From CBDIBC01 sp965276635 (lineage in GTDB: Bacteria; Actinomycetota; Acidimicrobiia; Acidimicrobiales; Palsa-688), in contig CBDIBC010000005.1 of NCBI GenBank assembly GCA_965276635.1, positions 2,286,152 through 2,350,151 on the forward strand: 64,000 nucleotides of DNA. The letters run 5' to 3'. The notes below the pieces were generated by a model. It was not told the origin of the DNA. It saw only the letters and a program-made list of their open reading frames with translations, and ran no database searches. The position numbers and the translations under genes are program-made. Shown in pieces: positions 32,732 to 42,342 of this stretch. The number at the start of each line of letters is the position of its first letter. Within the stretch, counting starts at the first letter, position 1.

Positions 32732-32786
32732 ACCGCCTAGGTTAGCGTTTTTGCGAACACATGAGGGGTGCGTTAGTGCAGGCGGG

Positions 32787-33188
32787 TCATGGAGCGTCGT
32801 GGCCCGCGGCGCGAGGCGGTCGTCGGGGTTGGGCGCTCATGCGGGCTTTGAAGTCCTCCCAGCGGGCCTGGGCGGTGGCCTTGTCCGCCGCTGGGATCGT
32901 TCGGGTCCGCTTCTCGAAGATGTGCAGAAGGACGATGAGGCGGTCGGAGCGGCGGTACAGGACACGGAAGAGGCGGTTGCCGTAGTGGCATCGGAGTTCT
33001 CGGAGCTCGCCTTCGACTTGGCTGCTGTGTGGGAAGGGGAGGGGAGGGTCGTTGGGGCCGACCAGGTTGAGCCGGCCGATCTGGAGGTCGAGCGCGGCCT
33101 GAACGTGCGGGGGCAGGTTCTCGATGAAATCGTCTACCGGCTCAGCTCCAGCGGCGTCCCGGTAGTACACGGCATGCATCCCTGCCAC
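32787..33188 (-). CDS. HigB/RelE-superfamily toxin (Gp49-like)
   Basis: A 133-residue protein of the phage-derived Gp49/HigB-2 group: 'YYRDAAGAEPVDDFIENLPP' then 'QVEGELRELRCHYGNRLFRV' and 'RSDRLIVLLHIFEKRTRTIP'. Family members are ribosome-dependent mRNA nucleases. The start may be the in-frame ATG at 33179 rather than 33188. It forms a pair with the Xre antitoxin downstream. Confidence 0.83.
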   Translation of the reverse strand: MAGMHAVYYRDAAGAEPVDDFIENLPPHVQAALDLQIGRLNLVGPNDPPLPFPHSSQVEGELRELRCHYGNRLFRVLYRRSDRLIVLLHIFEKRTRTIPAADKATAQARWEDFKARMSAQPRRPPRAAGHDAP

Positions 33189-33273
33189 GGTCGAACAGAA
33201 TGACAGAACGCCGGCCGGTCAGCAGCGATGCGCTCATGTCCGGCCTTCTCCGACCGCATCAGGCGGCGCTCGG

Positions 33274-36200
33274 TCAGGGAATATCCTGCGGGGGGAGGAT
33301 CGCATCTGCAAGTTGATCATGCGCTACGTGCAGAGAGCGCACCGTGGCCTCGCTGGCGGAACGTGACCGCCAATGGTCAGTCCAAGGCGCTTTGGGGTTC
33401 ATGGGAGCTTCAACGCGGGCGGTGAGCTCAGCCCGGATGGCGGTGATGGTGGCCTGCTGATGGTCGGCGTCGGCTCTGAGGTGGATGGCGGTGTTGCGGT
33501 ACCAATCGAGGTCGGTGGTCGCCTGGGCATGGCGGAGTCGGAGAAGGGCGAGGGTGTCGTGGTCGGCATTGTTGCCCTCAGCGATCAGGGTGTCCCACCT
33601 CGCGGCCGGGTCGCCGACGGCGAGTCCGGGGTGTTGTTGGCCGAGCTGGTGGAACTCGACGGTGAGCCTGGCTCGCTGGTCGCCGCGGACGGCGTGGTGA
33701 CCGAGGCGGGTGCTGCCGAGAGCGGTTTGGAGGGTGGCGATCCGCGCGGCCGCTTGTTGTTCGGCGATGACGGTTTGACGTGCCTGCTGCTGCGCCGGCC
33801 CGACGGTAGTGGTGTGGTCGATCTCGGCCCGTAGGACAGCGATCCCGGCCGCGGTTTGCTCGGTTTGGCGGTCGTAGCGGTCTGCTGCGGCCGTGGCGCG
33901 GTCGGCCCGGTGTCGGGCGGTGCGGAGCCGCCGGACGAGGGTGGCGGTGTCGACCCCGTTGTACGGCCGGGCTTGCTGGGCGGCCCGGCGGCTGTCGATC
34001 AGTGCTTCGGCGGCGGCGGCTTGGCTGTCGAGTCGGGCGGCGGTGAGACTCCAGCGGTCACGGAGGTACTGGGCGTGTTCGAGCTGGTCGAGTTGCCGGG
34101 CGAGGCGGGCGGCGTCGGCTCCGGCGGTGCGGGCAGCGGCGGTGTCGGCGTGGGCGGCGGCGGTCCCTTGGCGGGTGTGGGCGTTGCGGAGGGCGATGGC
34201 GGTGTGGCGCAGCTGGTCGGCCACGGGAGGGGGTGCTTGGGCGACGTGGGCGTGGGCTTGGTCCATGATGGCTTCGAGGCGCTCGGTGGGCAGCGCGGCG
34301 AGGGTGTTGGCGGCGCTGTTGGTGAGCGCCGCGGCGGCTCGGGTCCACCAGGCGTGGGCGTCGACCCGGTCTCCGGTGGGGGCTGGTCCGATGGGGTTGT
34401 CGATGGTGGTGAGCCCGAACGCTTCGCGGTAGCCGGCGACCACCCCGGCCCGGGCCAGCCAGCCCTGGTGGTGTTCGGCGTCGCTGCGGTGTTCACCGAG
34501 GGCGTCGACCCATCCGGGCGGGTTGGTCTCGACTTGGCGGGCGAGGACGGTGGTGCGGGTGTCCATGACGGCGGCGATCTGGCGGGCGGTCTCGAGTAGG
34601 TCGCCTTGGCCTTTGGGGGTGAGCTCGGCGAACGGGAGTGCCGGGTCGGTGGCGGTGGTTTCGGTGTGGCGGAGCCGCCAGTGCAAACCGCGGCGAGGTC
34701 CTCGGCGCCGTCGAGGGGGTGTTGGGCTGCCGCGTCGGCGAGGGCGGCGGCGGGGTCAATACCGGCGGTCTCGAATCGACGCAGCCGGGCAGCGAGCTCC
34801 GGCCAGGCGGGGGAGGCGATGGTGGCGGCGGCGAGGTCGGGACCGCCGATAGCGGCCAAGGCGTTTGCGGCGTGCCGGGCGCCGTACGCGGCGAGGAGGT
34901 CTTGCCAGACGGGGTACAGGGTGGAAAGGCTGACCGCCCGGGTGGCTTCGTCGGTTTGGACATCGAGGGCGGCGGACGCTTCGGGCGGGTCGGTTCGTTC
35001 GAGGATGTCGGTGAGAACGGCGAGGGGGTCGTTGGGGGGGCCGTCGGTGTCGGCGCCTTCGGGTCGGGCGCAGACGATGTAGGCGTGGTTCTCGTCTCGT
35101 CCTCGGGTGAGCCCGACGTAAGCGCTGGTCCGGGTGGAGCGAGGGGTGAGGACGGTGTGGGCGGCGTCGCGGGTGCCGCCCTGGGCGGCATGAATGGTGC
35201 TGGCGTAGGCGAGCTGGACCCGGTCGGCCACATAGTCGGGTTCGAGATCGACGGTGTGGTCGGTGTCAACCCGGCTGACCCGCAGGCCGCCGGTCTCGTT
35301 GATGGCTTGGACGGTCCAGAGGTCTCGGTTGGCGACGAACCGCCCGTCGCCGCTGCGGTTGAGGCGGTCGTTGTCTCGGGTGACGACCTGATCGCCGACG
35401 CCGACGGGGTTCCCGTCGGCCAGAGTGACTGTCCGGGTGTCGTCGACTGCTCCCGCGGCGACGAGCTGGTCGCGGACCCGTCGTGCTAGGCGGGCTGCGA
35501 CGTCGTTGGTGTCGGCCAGCAGGTAGACGTCGAGCCCGCGGGCGCGGCCGGCCATCGCGGCAGCAAAGGCGGCGTCCTCAGCTTCTGTTGCGGTACCGCC
35601 GGTGATGCGGCCGCGCCGGTCATACTCTTCGAGCACAGTCACATCCCCGGCGCGCAGGCGCAGGCTGGCCGTCCGCTCCCATGCTGCACGGAAGCGGCGG
35701 ACCTGGCCGAGGGCGGCGGCGCCGGTCTGCTCGGCGATGAGCTCGAAGGTGCCACCGGCGTCGGGGCTGGGGAGCTGTTCGGGGTCACCGACCAGTAGGA
35801 GCTTGGCCTCGCTGTCGGCGCAGATGGCGGCGAGAGCGTCGATGGTCTGCCGGGACGCCATGCCAGGCTCGTCCAAGATGACGAGGGTGCCGGGCCGGAT
35901 GGCGTAGGTGTGTTGCCACCACCGTTCCCCGCGACGCTGCGGTGGGCGTTGGGTGTGCTCGAAGATCAGCTTGGCCGCGTTGACGGCCGGGATGCCGGCT
36001 TGGCCGGCGAGGACCCGGGTGGCGTTCTCGGCGATCGACACGCCCAGCACCTGCCGGCCCGCGCCCGTCCAGGCTCGGGCGACAGCGCCCATGGTGGTGG
36101 TCTTGCCCGTCCCTGCAGGGCCGACCAACACGTCGAGCTGTCGCCCGGAGGTGAGGACGGCCGCTACCGCGGCCGTCTGGTCGCCATCCAAGCCGTGACC

Positions 36201-37801
36201 AGGCAGGACCGCCTCGACCGTCGCTTGGTCGAGGCGGGAGCCGGTGGTATCGCGTGCCGCGGCGAGGAGCCGCCGTTCGATAGCCAACCCGGCGTTGGTG
36301 GTGTAGCGCTCCGCGCCGTGCACGGCATAGACCGACGTGTCGTCACTGGCCCGACGCAACGATGAGGGCGTGGCGAACGCTGGCGGCGCGGCGAGGGACA
36401 CGACCCCCCAGCGGTTGTCGGGGGCAAGGGCTCGGGCCACGAGGTGGTCGACCTGGGCCAGGGCGGCGTCTGCCGGCTGGGTCGGGTCGAGCCAGAGGCG
36501 CCGGGTCAGTTCCCGGGCCAGGTCGTAGCGGGTCCACGTCGAGCGGGCCTGATCGACCGCCCGCACCGCGCTGGCCAGCAGGTCGTCGTCGCTGGGCAGC
36601 TTGTTGAATAGGGCGGATTGCTCGGTTTGGTCGGGGTGGGTGGCCGTCTCCCACACCGAGGCGAGGGATCGTCCCAGCTCGGCTCGGCACTGGGCGTCCC
36701 AACGTTCCAGGGCCGCTCGGGTGGCCTCGCCCGGGCCTTTGGGGGCGCGGGTTTCCAGGCGCGCCCATTCGGCCATCCGGGTGACCATCCACTCCGAAGG
36801 GTCGGAGCCGTGCTCAGCCAGCCACCCGGCGACCAGTGCGTCGAGGCGGCCTTCGATCTGCACCCGGCGTCGAGAACAGCCGGCGTATGTCGTTGTCGAC
36901 GCCGACGATCTCGCGGGCGCCGCTGGCCGGGTCGAGCTGGTGGCGGACCCCCAGGTCGCGTTCCAACGCTGTCTCACGGACCCGGTCGTAGATCGCCCCT
37001 GCCGCGGCGGCGACCCGGTAGACGGCTCGGCCGTCCAGGGTTCGCCATTCCCCGTCGGCGCAGCGGACCCGGTTGAGCGTGGCGGTATGCGTGTGGATGT
37101 GCACGTCACCGGCCCGTGACGTTCGGTGGTCGAAGCTGGCGGTGACCAGCCCGGTGGTGTCGACCTGGCGCACCCCGTCGTACCCTGTGCGGGACAGGGC
37201 GGCTTCGCGCTCCACGAAACGCATGGCCGCGGCGACGCCTTCGTGGTGGGCGTCCCAGATCTTCTGGCGGCCCTCGGCTGGAGCGGCGGCCCACAGTATG
37301 CTCACGACTTGGGCGGGGAGAAGGTCAAGTCGAACCCGGCGACAGCTTGGCGTTGGCCGCCCCGACGGATCGTCGCTTCGGTGGCCGCCCAATGCTCGTC
37401 GGCCCGGGAGCGGAACGCGGCCAGCTCGGCGTCGATTCTCTCCTGCCCCGCACAGGCTGCGAGTAGGGCCATTTCGCGCTTGGCCCAGCGGGCCGTCTCG
37501 ACCTGGTCATGGGTCACGCGGGCCGCGCTCAGGCGTTCGTCGATGTCGCGAAACCGCCGCGGCGGGCGGCCCAACGGGGCCCCGGTGACCGGATGGGCGA
37601 GCCGGCCGAAGGTCCGGCGCATCTGCTCCTCGCTCACCTGGCCGGCCAAGCCCAGTTCCGGTTCGGCGGCCCGGCCTCCCCACTGGCCGGTGTCTCCCCG
37701 CGCCCGACGTCGAGCAGGTAGTAGTCGCCGGCGTCGCCCGCGACCTGATCCCACAAATACCGCCAACCGCTCCCGGCGAAGATCCGTCCGATGGTGAGCA
37801 T
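33274..37801 (-). pseudogene. MobF-type conjugative relaxase-helicase (TrwC/TraA-like) with four frameshifts
   Basis: ATG 37801 starts 'MLTIGRIFAGSGWRYLW' with a tyrosine pair at residues 27-28 (DYYLLDVGRG), the usual N-terminus of TrwC relaxases. 'AGFDLTFSPPKS', the metal-binding 'DVHIHTHTATLNRV' and 'GRAVYRVAAAAGAIYDRVRE' complete the nicking domain. A helicase follows with Walker A GPAGTGKTTT, 'LVILDEPGMASRQ' and 'AYASTIHAAQGGTRDAAHTV', then a long helical C-terminus. Frameshifts lie near 37687, 37305, 36870 and 34687; between them the frames are clean over as much as 700 codons. Restored length is about 1,500 residues. It nicks oriT and unwinds DNA during transfer, so the element is or was mobilisable. 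Confidence 0.88.
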
Positions 37802-38568
37802 CCACCCCGTACCGGGCAGCCAGCGTGGCCGTTGTCGCGAATCGCGTCGGCCCATGCCCGGCGCCGGAGGCGCCGAGCCGGCCCTCCGGGATCATTGGCA
37901 ATGCAAGGGTGCGCCAACTGCGGTCGCCTTCCCCACCCTCGATCCGGCCGGCTCCGGCGGGCGATGCTGAGGCACGCTGGAGGAAGCGAGCGGGGCGAGG
38001 GACCGGGGGTTGCGTGCGGGAGCGAAGACTGGCATCTCCGGGTTCGGGCCGCCCACGTAGCGGTGTCTTCGCCAGCCGGTCTCGGCGTTTCGGCTCGCTC
38101 GAGCGCGACGGCCGGGGACGACGCAAGGACGGGGGCCGCCGGGAGGCGACGCATCGCGACCGCAGGTCCGTCGGGCTGTTGGGAGCCGAGGGTGGGCCCT
38201 GGTACGGTCGCGAAGCTGGCGTCGGGTCAGCCCGGGTTGAAGTTTACGGTCAGCGTTGAGATCGCTGAAACCGTCGACGCGTGACCAAGCTGGCGAGGGG
38301 ACCCGACTGGCACCGGGCTGTGCTCGTTCGGCCTGGCCGTGCAGGGCTCCGCCGGTCATAAGCAGCTCCGTCTGGCCGCCGAGTCGGCGAACGAAGCTCG
38401 CACGCAGGTGCTCACCGCCATCCGCCAGGCTCGCCGCGCCTGGCGCCAGTGCAAGGCCGAGATGCACTCCAGGAGCATCACACTCCTCGATCGCGCACGC
38501 GGATGCGTCGGGGGACCCGAGCCCTCCCTGAGGTGCCGTCGATGCCGAGGCGACCGTCCCAGCAACCT
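37802..38568. other. Gene-poor region upstream of the relaxase (possible oriT region)
   Basis: About 770 bases without a gene I can support. Open frames exist on both strands but lack recognisable domains. A perfect 8-base inverted repeat lies within it (GCGAAGAC 38022-38029 and GTCTTCGC 38065-38072, loop 35 bases). Relaxase genes often lie next to their oriT, which usually holds inverted repeats, so this is where an oriT would be looked for. Confidence 0.4.
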
Positions 38569-38664
38569 GGCCTGCACATTGGCCTGCACACTGGCCTGCA
38601 CACTGGCCTGCACACTGGCCTGCACACTGGCCTGCACACTGGCCTGCACACTGGCCTGCACACT
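38569..38664. repeat. 12-base tandem repeat, eight copies
   Basis: The unit GGCCTGCACACT is repeated eight times head to tail (38569-38664); only the first copy differs (T for C near its end). There are no spacers, so this is not a CRISPR array. The period of 12 leaves all frames open, which creates spurious repetitive open frames on both strands. It lies between the relaxase and the catabolic island. Iterons or protein-binding arrays can look like this, but no replication gene is nearby. Confidence 0.9.
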
Positions 38665-38681
38665 GGCTCCACGCAGCAGTA

Positions 38682-39404
38682 TCAAGGGCTGGTGCGACCG
38701 GTCGACAGCGATGACCCGCCGTCCACGGCCACCACTTGGCCGGTCACCCAACTGCTCGCGAGAAGGTTGAGGATCGCCTCCGCAACGAGCTCTGGAGAAC
38801 CGACCCGGCCCAGCGGAGTCCGGCGCGCGACTTCCTCGAGATACACCTTGTCGTTCAGCATCTCGCCCAGCATTGCCGTGGCGGTGGGTCCGGGAGCCAC
38901 CGCATTGATACGAATGTCGTGACGACCGACCTCGCGTGCCATCACGCGCACCAGCATGTTGACTGCAGCTTTCGACATCGAGTACGCCGCCCGGCGCTCG
39001 TCGACTATCGTCCCGTTGACGCTCGATACAACCACGATTGAGCCGTCCCGGCCGTGCCGGATCAGCTCACGGGTAACCGCCTGGACGCAGAACAGGACAC
39101 CATAGGTGTTTACTGCGAAGGTGCGGGCCAGGTCGTCAGCAGACAGGTCGACCACCGCGGAGGCGCCGACTCGGACACCGGCGGCGGCCACCAGGATCGC
39201 TGGCGTCGTGCCGTGCATCTCGAGGGTCCGCCGCATCGCGGCATCCACCTGTAGCGGATCGGCTACGTCGCACTCGATATCCGCACCCGATGCGCTGTCC
39301 CACACCACCGCAATCGCACCAGACCGCCGGAGTTGCTCGACGACGGCGGCACCGATCCCGGCAGCGCCACCCGTGACCACCGCAACCCGGCCGGCGAGGT
39401 TCAT
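38682..39404 (-). CDS. Short-chain dehydrogenase/reductase
   Basis: A 240-residue classical SDR. The cofactor motif TGGAAGIG is at residues 11-18, 'VAAAGVRVG' (NNAG region) near 73-80, catalytic S127/S128 region 'VVVSSVNG', and Y141-x3-K145 (YSMSK). It ends with the usual 'VTGQVVAVDGG'. It would oxidise or reduce an alcohol/ketone, plausibly a hydroxyacyl-CoA of the pathway. ATG 39404 has GGAGG ten bases upstream and overlaps the stop of a 23-codon frame. It is the last gene of the long minus-strand operon. Confidence 0.92.
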   Translation of the reverse strand: MNLAGRVAVVTGGAAGIGAAVVEQLRRSGAIAVVWDSASGADIECDVADPLQVDAAMRRTLEMHGTTPAILVAAAGVRVGASAVVDLSADDLARTFAVNTYGVLFCVQAVTRELIRHGRDGSIVVVSSVNGTIVDERRAAYSMSKAAVNMLVRVMAREVGRHDIRINAVAPGPTATAMLGEMLNDKVYLEEVARRTPLGRVGSPELVAEAILNLLASSWVTGQVVAVDGGSSLSTGRTSP

Positions 39405-39472
39405 GCAGTGTGACCTCCGTCCATCGCGGAGATCGCCCCCGTGACGACAGCAAACCTTCCCGCCAAGGCCAT
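39401..39472 (-). pseudogene. 23-codon remnant of a collapsed short-chain dehydrogenase gene
   Basis: ATG 39472 with a strong AGGAGG site opens MALAGRFAVVTG, an SDR N-terminus. After only 12 residues it passes to 'AISAMDGGHTA' and stops, which is how many SDR proteins end (VDGGHTA). The two ends of a gene appear joined with the whole middle deleted in frame. The stop overlaps the start of the next SDR gene (ATGA). It may now act only as a translated leader that couples ribosomes to that gene. Confidence 0.55.
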
Positions 39473-39508
39473 CTGGCTCCTCCTGGTCAGCGCGACGCGA
39501 CGTCGTGG

Positions 39509-40642
39509 TCAGTCGATGAAGGCAAGCGCCTGCTCGAGTCGCATCAACTGCACATCCCAGGCACCCCCGAGCAGCTCGGTTACTTTGGCGCGCTCGGACC
39601 ACAGGTGAAGATCGGTCTCGCGCAGATAGCCCATTCCTCCGTGCAGCTGGTGCGCGGTCAAGGTGGCAAACTTGTACGCCTCGTTGCATTTCAGCTTGGC
39701 GATGGCGATCTCCCGTTGCGCTAAGCGACCGCGACCGAGCCACCACACCGCCTGCTGCGCGGCAAGACGCGCGCCGTCCACCGCGATGTGCATGTTGGCG
39801 ACATGATGCTGCGCAGCCTGGAAGCTGGCAATCGGGCGATTGAACTGATGGCGGGTCTTGACCTGGTTGACCGTGCGGTCGATGACCGCCATGCCGCCGC
39901 CGGTCATCTCCATGCACTGCAGGCCGGTGACGGCGTTACTGACCCAGGTCACATCGCTGTGGTCGATTCCGATGCCCGACGAGCCGATGATCTCCGAAGC
40001 ATGGACGACGAGGTCCCGTACGTTCACCCGGCACTGATCGTCGCGGCCGAAGGTCAGGTGCCGTGTTGCGTTCCAGCCGTCGCAATTGGGCGCCACGATG
40101 CAGCATATGGAGCGCGCCGGACCATCTGCGGCCGTCACTGCGGACACCAACAGCACGTCAGCCACATCGGCATTGGCGACGAACGTCAGCTCGCCCGAGA
40201 GCACCCAATCGTCACCTCGCCGTTGCGCGATCAGAGGGCTGGCCAGGTCTCCGCTATCCGACGGGTTCCACAGGGCGACGCTCGCAGTCAGATCACCAGC
40301 CGCGAGTCTGGGCAGCCAGCGCTGCTGCAGCTCCGTCGAAGCGAGTCGCTGCATCGCGAGCCGGAACGCCAGTGTGCTGTAGACGATCGTCGGGCACAAC
40401 ACCCGACCCGCCTCTTCATAGAACAGTCCCAGGTCGAACAGCTCGCCGCCGACACCTCCCAGCGACTCCGGCAACGCCAGGCCGAAGACACCCATCTGAA
40501 CCAGGGCCGACCACAGCTTGCTCGACATCGGCTCGCCGGTCTGCTGCAGATCCCGCACCAGACGAGTCGAACACTCCTTCGCGAGCATCTGCCGCAACGA
40601 CTGCTGTAGTTCCCCCTCCTCGTCACTCAGCGCGACCCTCAT
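39509..40642 (-). CDS. Acyl-CoA dehydrogenase-like protein (partner subunit type)
   Basis: A 377-residue flavoprotein of the acyl-CoA dehydrogenase family: N-terminal helical domain 'LSDEEGELQQSLRQML', middle beta domain 'GDDWVLSGELTFVANADVAD', and C-terminal 'QFNRPIASFQAAQHHVANMH' with 'QLHGGMGYLRETDLHLW'. Its start overlaps the stop of a second dehydrogenase gene by four bases. Adjacent, coupled pairs of this kind in actinobacteria often form hetero-oligomers in steroid side-chain breakdown. Which subunit holds the catalytic Glu cannot be settled by eye. Confidence 0.88.
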   Translation of the reverse strand: MRVALSDEEGELQQSLRQMLAKECSTRLVRDLQQTGEPMSSKLWSALVQMGVFGLALPESLGGVGGELFDLGLFYEEAGRVLCPTIVYSTLAFRLAMQRLASTELQQRWLPRLAAGDLTASVALWNPSDSGDLASPLIAQRRGDDWVLSGELTFVANADVADVLLVSAVTAADGPARSICCIVAPNCDGWNATRHLTFGRDDQCRVNVRDLVVHASEIIGSSGIGIDHSDVTWVSNAVTGLQCMEMTGGGMAVIDRTVNQVKTRHQFNRPIASFQAAQHHVANMHIAVDGARLAAQQAVWWLGRGRLAQREIAIAKLKCNEAYKFATLTAHQLHGGMGYLRETDLHLWSERAKVTELLGGAWDVQLMRLEQALAFID

Positions 40643-41877
40643 CGATCCTCACAGACCTGCTGCGGGTCGGCACCTCGCCGCGACGGCGGTCGGGACCGCC
40701 CGTACGACGGCATGCCGTAGCCACGCTGGGCGATCACGTCACGCAGCACCTCGTTGGCTCCGCCACCGAATCGCAACAAGGGGGCGCGGCGGTAGAGCCG
40801 CTCCATGGCACCACAGTCCGGCGCCTGCGGGTCGTGACCATCGAGCTGCCCATAGGCGCCCAGGATCTGAGTGCCGTAGTCGGCGATCTTCTGCCGCAGC
40901 TCGCTCGTAAGAATCTTCTCCGTCGTCACCGTCGTCGTCGGGATGACGCCGGTGTCGATCAGCGAGGCGGCCTGTAAGCCGTAGAGCCGCGCCACCTCCA
41001 CGTCGGCGTCGAGCTCGGCGAGCCGGCGACGGACGTGGGCATGGTCGATCAGCAGCCGATTGTCGATCGTCGTCTGACGACAGAACCGGATCAGCTGATC
41101 TACTTCGCGACGTAGGTCACCCGCGTTGGTGAGCGCGCCACGCTCCAGGTCGAGCGCGCCGGTGATGTACTGCCAGCCGGTGTTGACCTCGCCGATCAGG
41201 TTACGTCGCGGAACTCGCACGTCGGTGAAGAAGGTCTCATTGGTCCGATTGTCGCGCCAGGTGATCAACGGACGTATCTCGATCCCCGGCGAGTTCACCG
41301 GCACCATGATCACCGATATGCCCTTGTGCTTGGGCGCGTTCGGATCGGTGCGGACGCACAGCCATTCGTGAGTCGCCATATGTGCGCGGGAGTTCCAGAT
41401 CTTGGAACCGTTGATGACCCACTCCTGGCCGTCGAGCTCGGCGCGGGTCGTGAGGCTGGCCAGATCCGTGCCGGCACCTGGCTCGGAGTACCCAACGACG
41501 ACGGTGATCTCGCCGCGCGCAATGCCGGGCAGGAAGTCGCTCCTGTTCTCTGGCGTGCCGTGTTTCATGATCATCGGAGCGATAGAGGTCACCGTCAGGT
41601 TGGGTCCTGGCACTCCGGCGTAGTCGAACTCGTAGCTCAGCAGATGCCGCTCGAGTGCGGTCTTGTGCAGGCCACCATGCTCGGCCGGCCAGTTGAGGCC
41701 GTACCACCCTTTGGCGCCCACTCTCCGACGGAACTCCTTGAGCTCAGGACCCTCGCCGTGGGCCTCCATCTCGGCCAGCTCGGCACGCAAGCCCGGCGTG
41801 ACGTTCTCCATCAGGAAGCCACGAACCTCATCGCGCCAGTTTCGCTGGTCTTCGTTCAGCTCGAGATCCACGGTCAC
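40639..41877 (-). CDS. Acyl-CoA dehydrogenase
   Basis: A 412-residue family member: 'LNEDQRNWRDEVRGFLMENV', 'GWYGLNWPAEHGG', the FAD/substrate segment 'VVGYSEPGAGTDLASLTTRA', 'GQEWVINGSKIWNSRAHMAT', and a C-terminus 'LLRFGGGANEVLRDVIAQRG'. It introduces a 2,3 double bond into an acyl-CoA. At the position of the usual C-terminal catalytic Glu (x-EG-x) the sequence is GGG, so the base may come from another position or the partner subunit. It overlaps both neighbours by four bases (ATGA), forming part of a coupled set. Confidence 0.92.
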   Translation of the reverse strand: MTVDLELNEDQRNWRDEVRGFLMENVTPGLRAELAEMEAHGEGPELKEFRRRVGAKGWYGLNWPAEHGGLHKTALERHLLSYEFDYAGVPGPNLTVTSIAPMIMKHGTPENRSDFLPGIARGEITVVVGYSEPGAGTDLASLTTRAELDGQEWVINGSKIWNSRAHMATHEWLCVRTDPNAPKHKGISVIMVPVNSPGIEIRPLITWRDNRTNETFFTDVRVPRRNLIGEVNTGWQYITGALDLERGALTNAGDLRREVDQLIRFCRQTTIDNRLLIDHAHVRRRLAELDADVEVARLYGLQAASLIDTGVIPTTTVTTEKILTSELRQKIADYGTQILGAYGQLDGHDPQAPDCGAMERLYRRAPLLRFGGGANEVLRDVIAQRGYGMPSYGRSRPPSRRGADPQQVCEDR

Positions 41878-42329
41878 TCCTGACTCTGTCGACTGCCACC
41901 GACCCTTTGTCCTACCCCCGCTATCCCGTCGTCGGGTCGGTAACGGAGCAATGTGATGTCACTGTCGGGCTCGTCACAAAAGACCGGCGTCAGCCTCATG
42001 CCGACCGTGATCTGGTCCGGCTCGATATCGACTAGCTCGCTACTCACCCGTGGCCCGTCGTCCCACTCGACGACGGCGAGCAGCTGAGGCAGCGAGTCCT
42101 TCCACTCCGGCGACGTCGGCCGGTCGGCCACGGTGAAGGTGTACAGGCTCCCCCGGCCGGAGATCTCCCGCCACTCGAGATCGTCCGCGAGCGTCCCGGG
42201 TGCGAGCAGCCGAGGATAGAACACGTACTCGTCCGCGGACGGCGAGTACTGGAGCCGGATCTTGTGCTCGCGAAGGCCGTCCCAGAACGGCGCAGAGACC
42301 GGTGTTGGCCTCGGCATCGGCTTGGTCAC
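41874..42329 (-). CDS. OB-fold (DUF35-type) thiolase partner protein lacking its zinc ribbon
   Basis: A 151-residue protein of the family that accompanies SCP2-type thiolases and aldolases. The N-terminal helix 'APFWDGLREHKIRLQYS' and the OB-fold 'LEWREISGRGSLYTFTVADR' are clear. The rubredoxin-like zinc ribbon normally between them (two C-x2-C pairs) has no cysteine here: the segment reads 'SADEYVFYPRLLAPGTLADD'. The only cysteine lies late, in 'TPVFCDEP'. It sits directly downstream of the thiolase gene, so it is likely a thiolase subunit that no longer binds zinc. Confidence 0.85.
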   Translation of the reverse strand: MTKPMPRPTPVSAPFWDGLREHKIRLQYSPSADEYVFYPRLLAPGTLADDLEWREISGRGSLYTFTVADRPTSPEWKDSLPQLLAVVEWDDGPRVSSELVDIEPDQITVGMRLTPVFCDEPDSDITLLRYRPDDGIAGVGQRVGGSRQSQE

Positions 42330-42342
42330 GTTGCCACTCCCA

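Noticed and set aside
33485..35489. Long plus-strand Gly/Val-rich frames across the relaxase region
   Set aside because: They are shadows of the minus-strand relaxase gene, which shows family motifs from end to end.
38339..38770. Open frames over the 12-base repeat (TLAC, LHTG or QASV repeats)
   Set aside because: The 12-base unit leaves every frame open; there is no ribosome site, no domain and no consistent neighbour.
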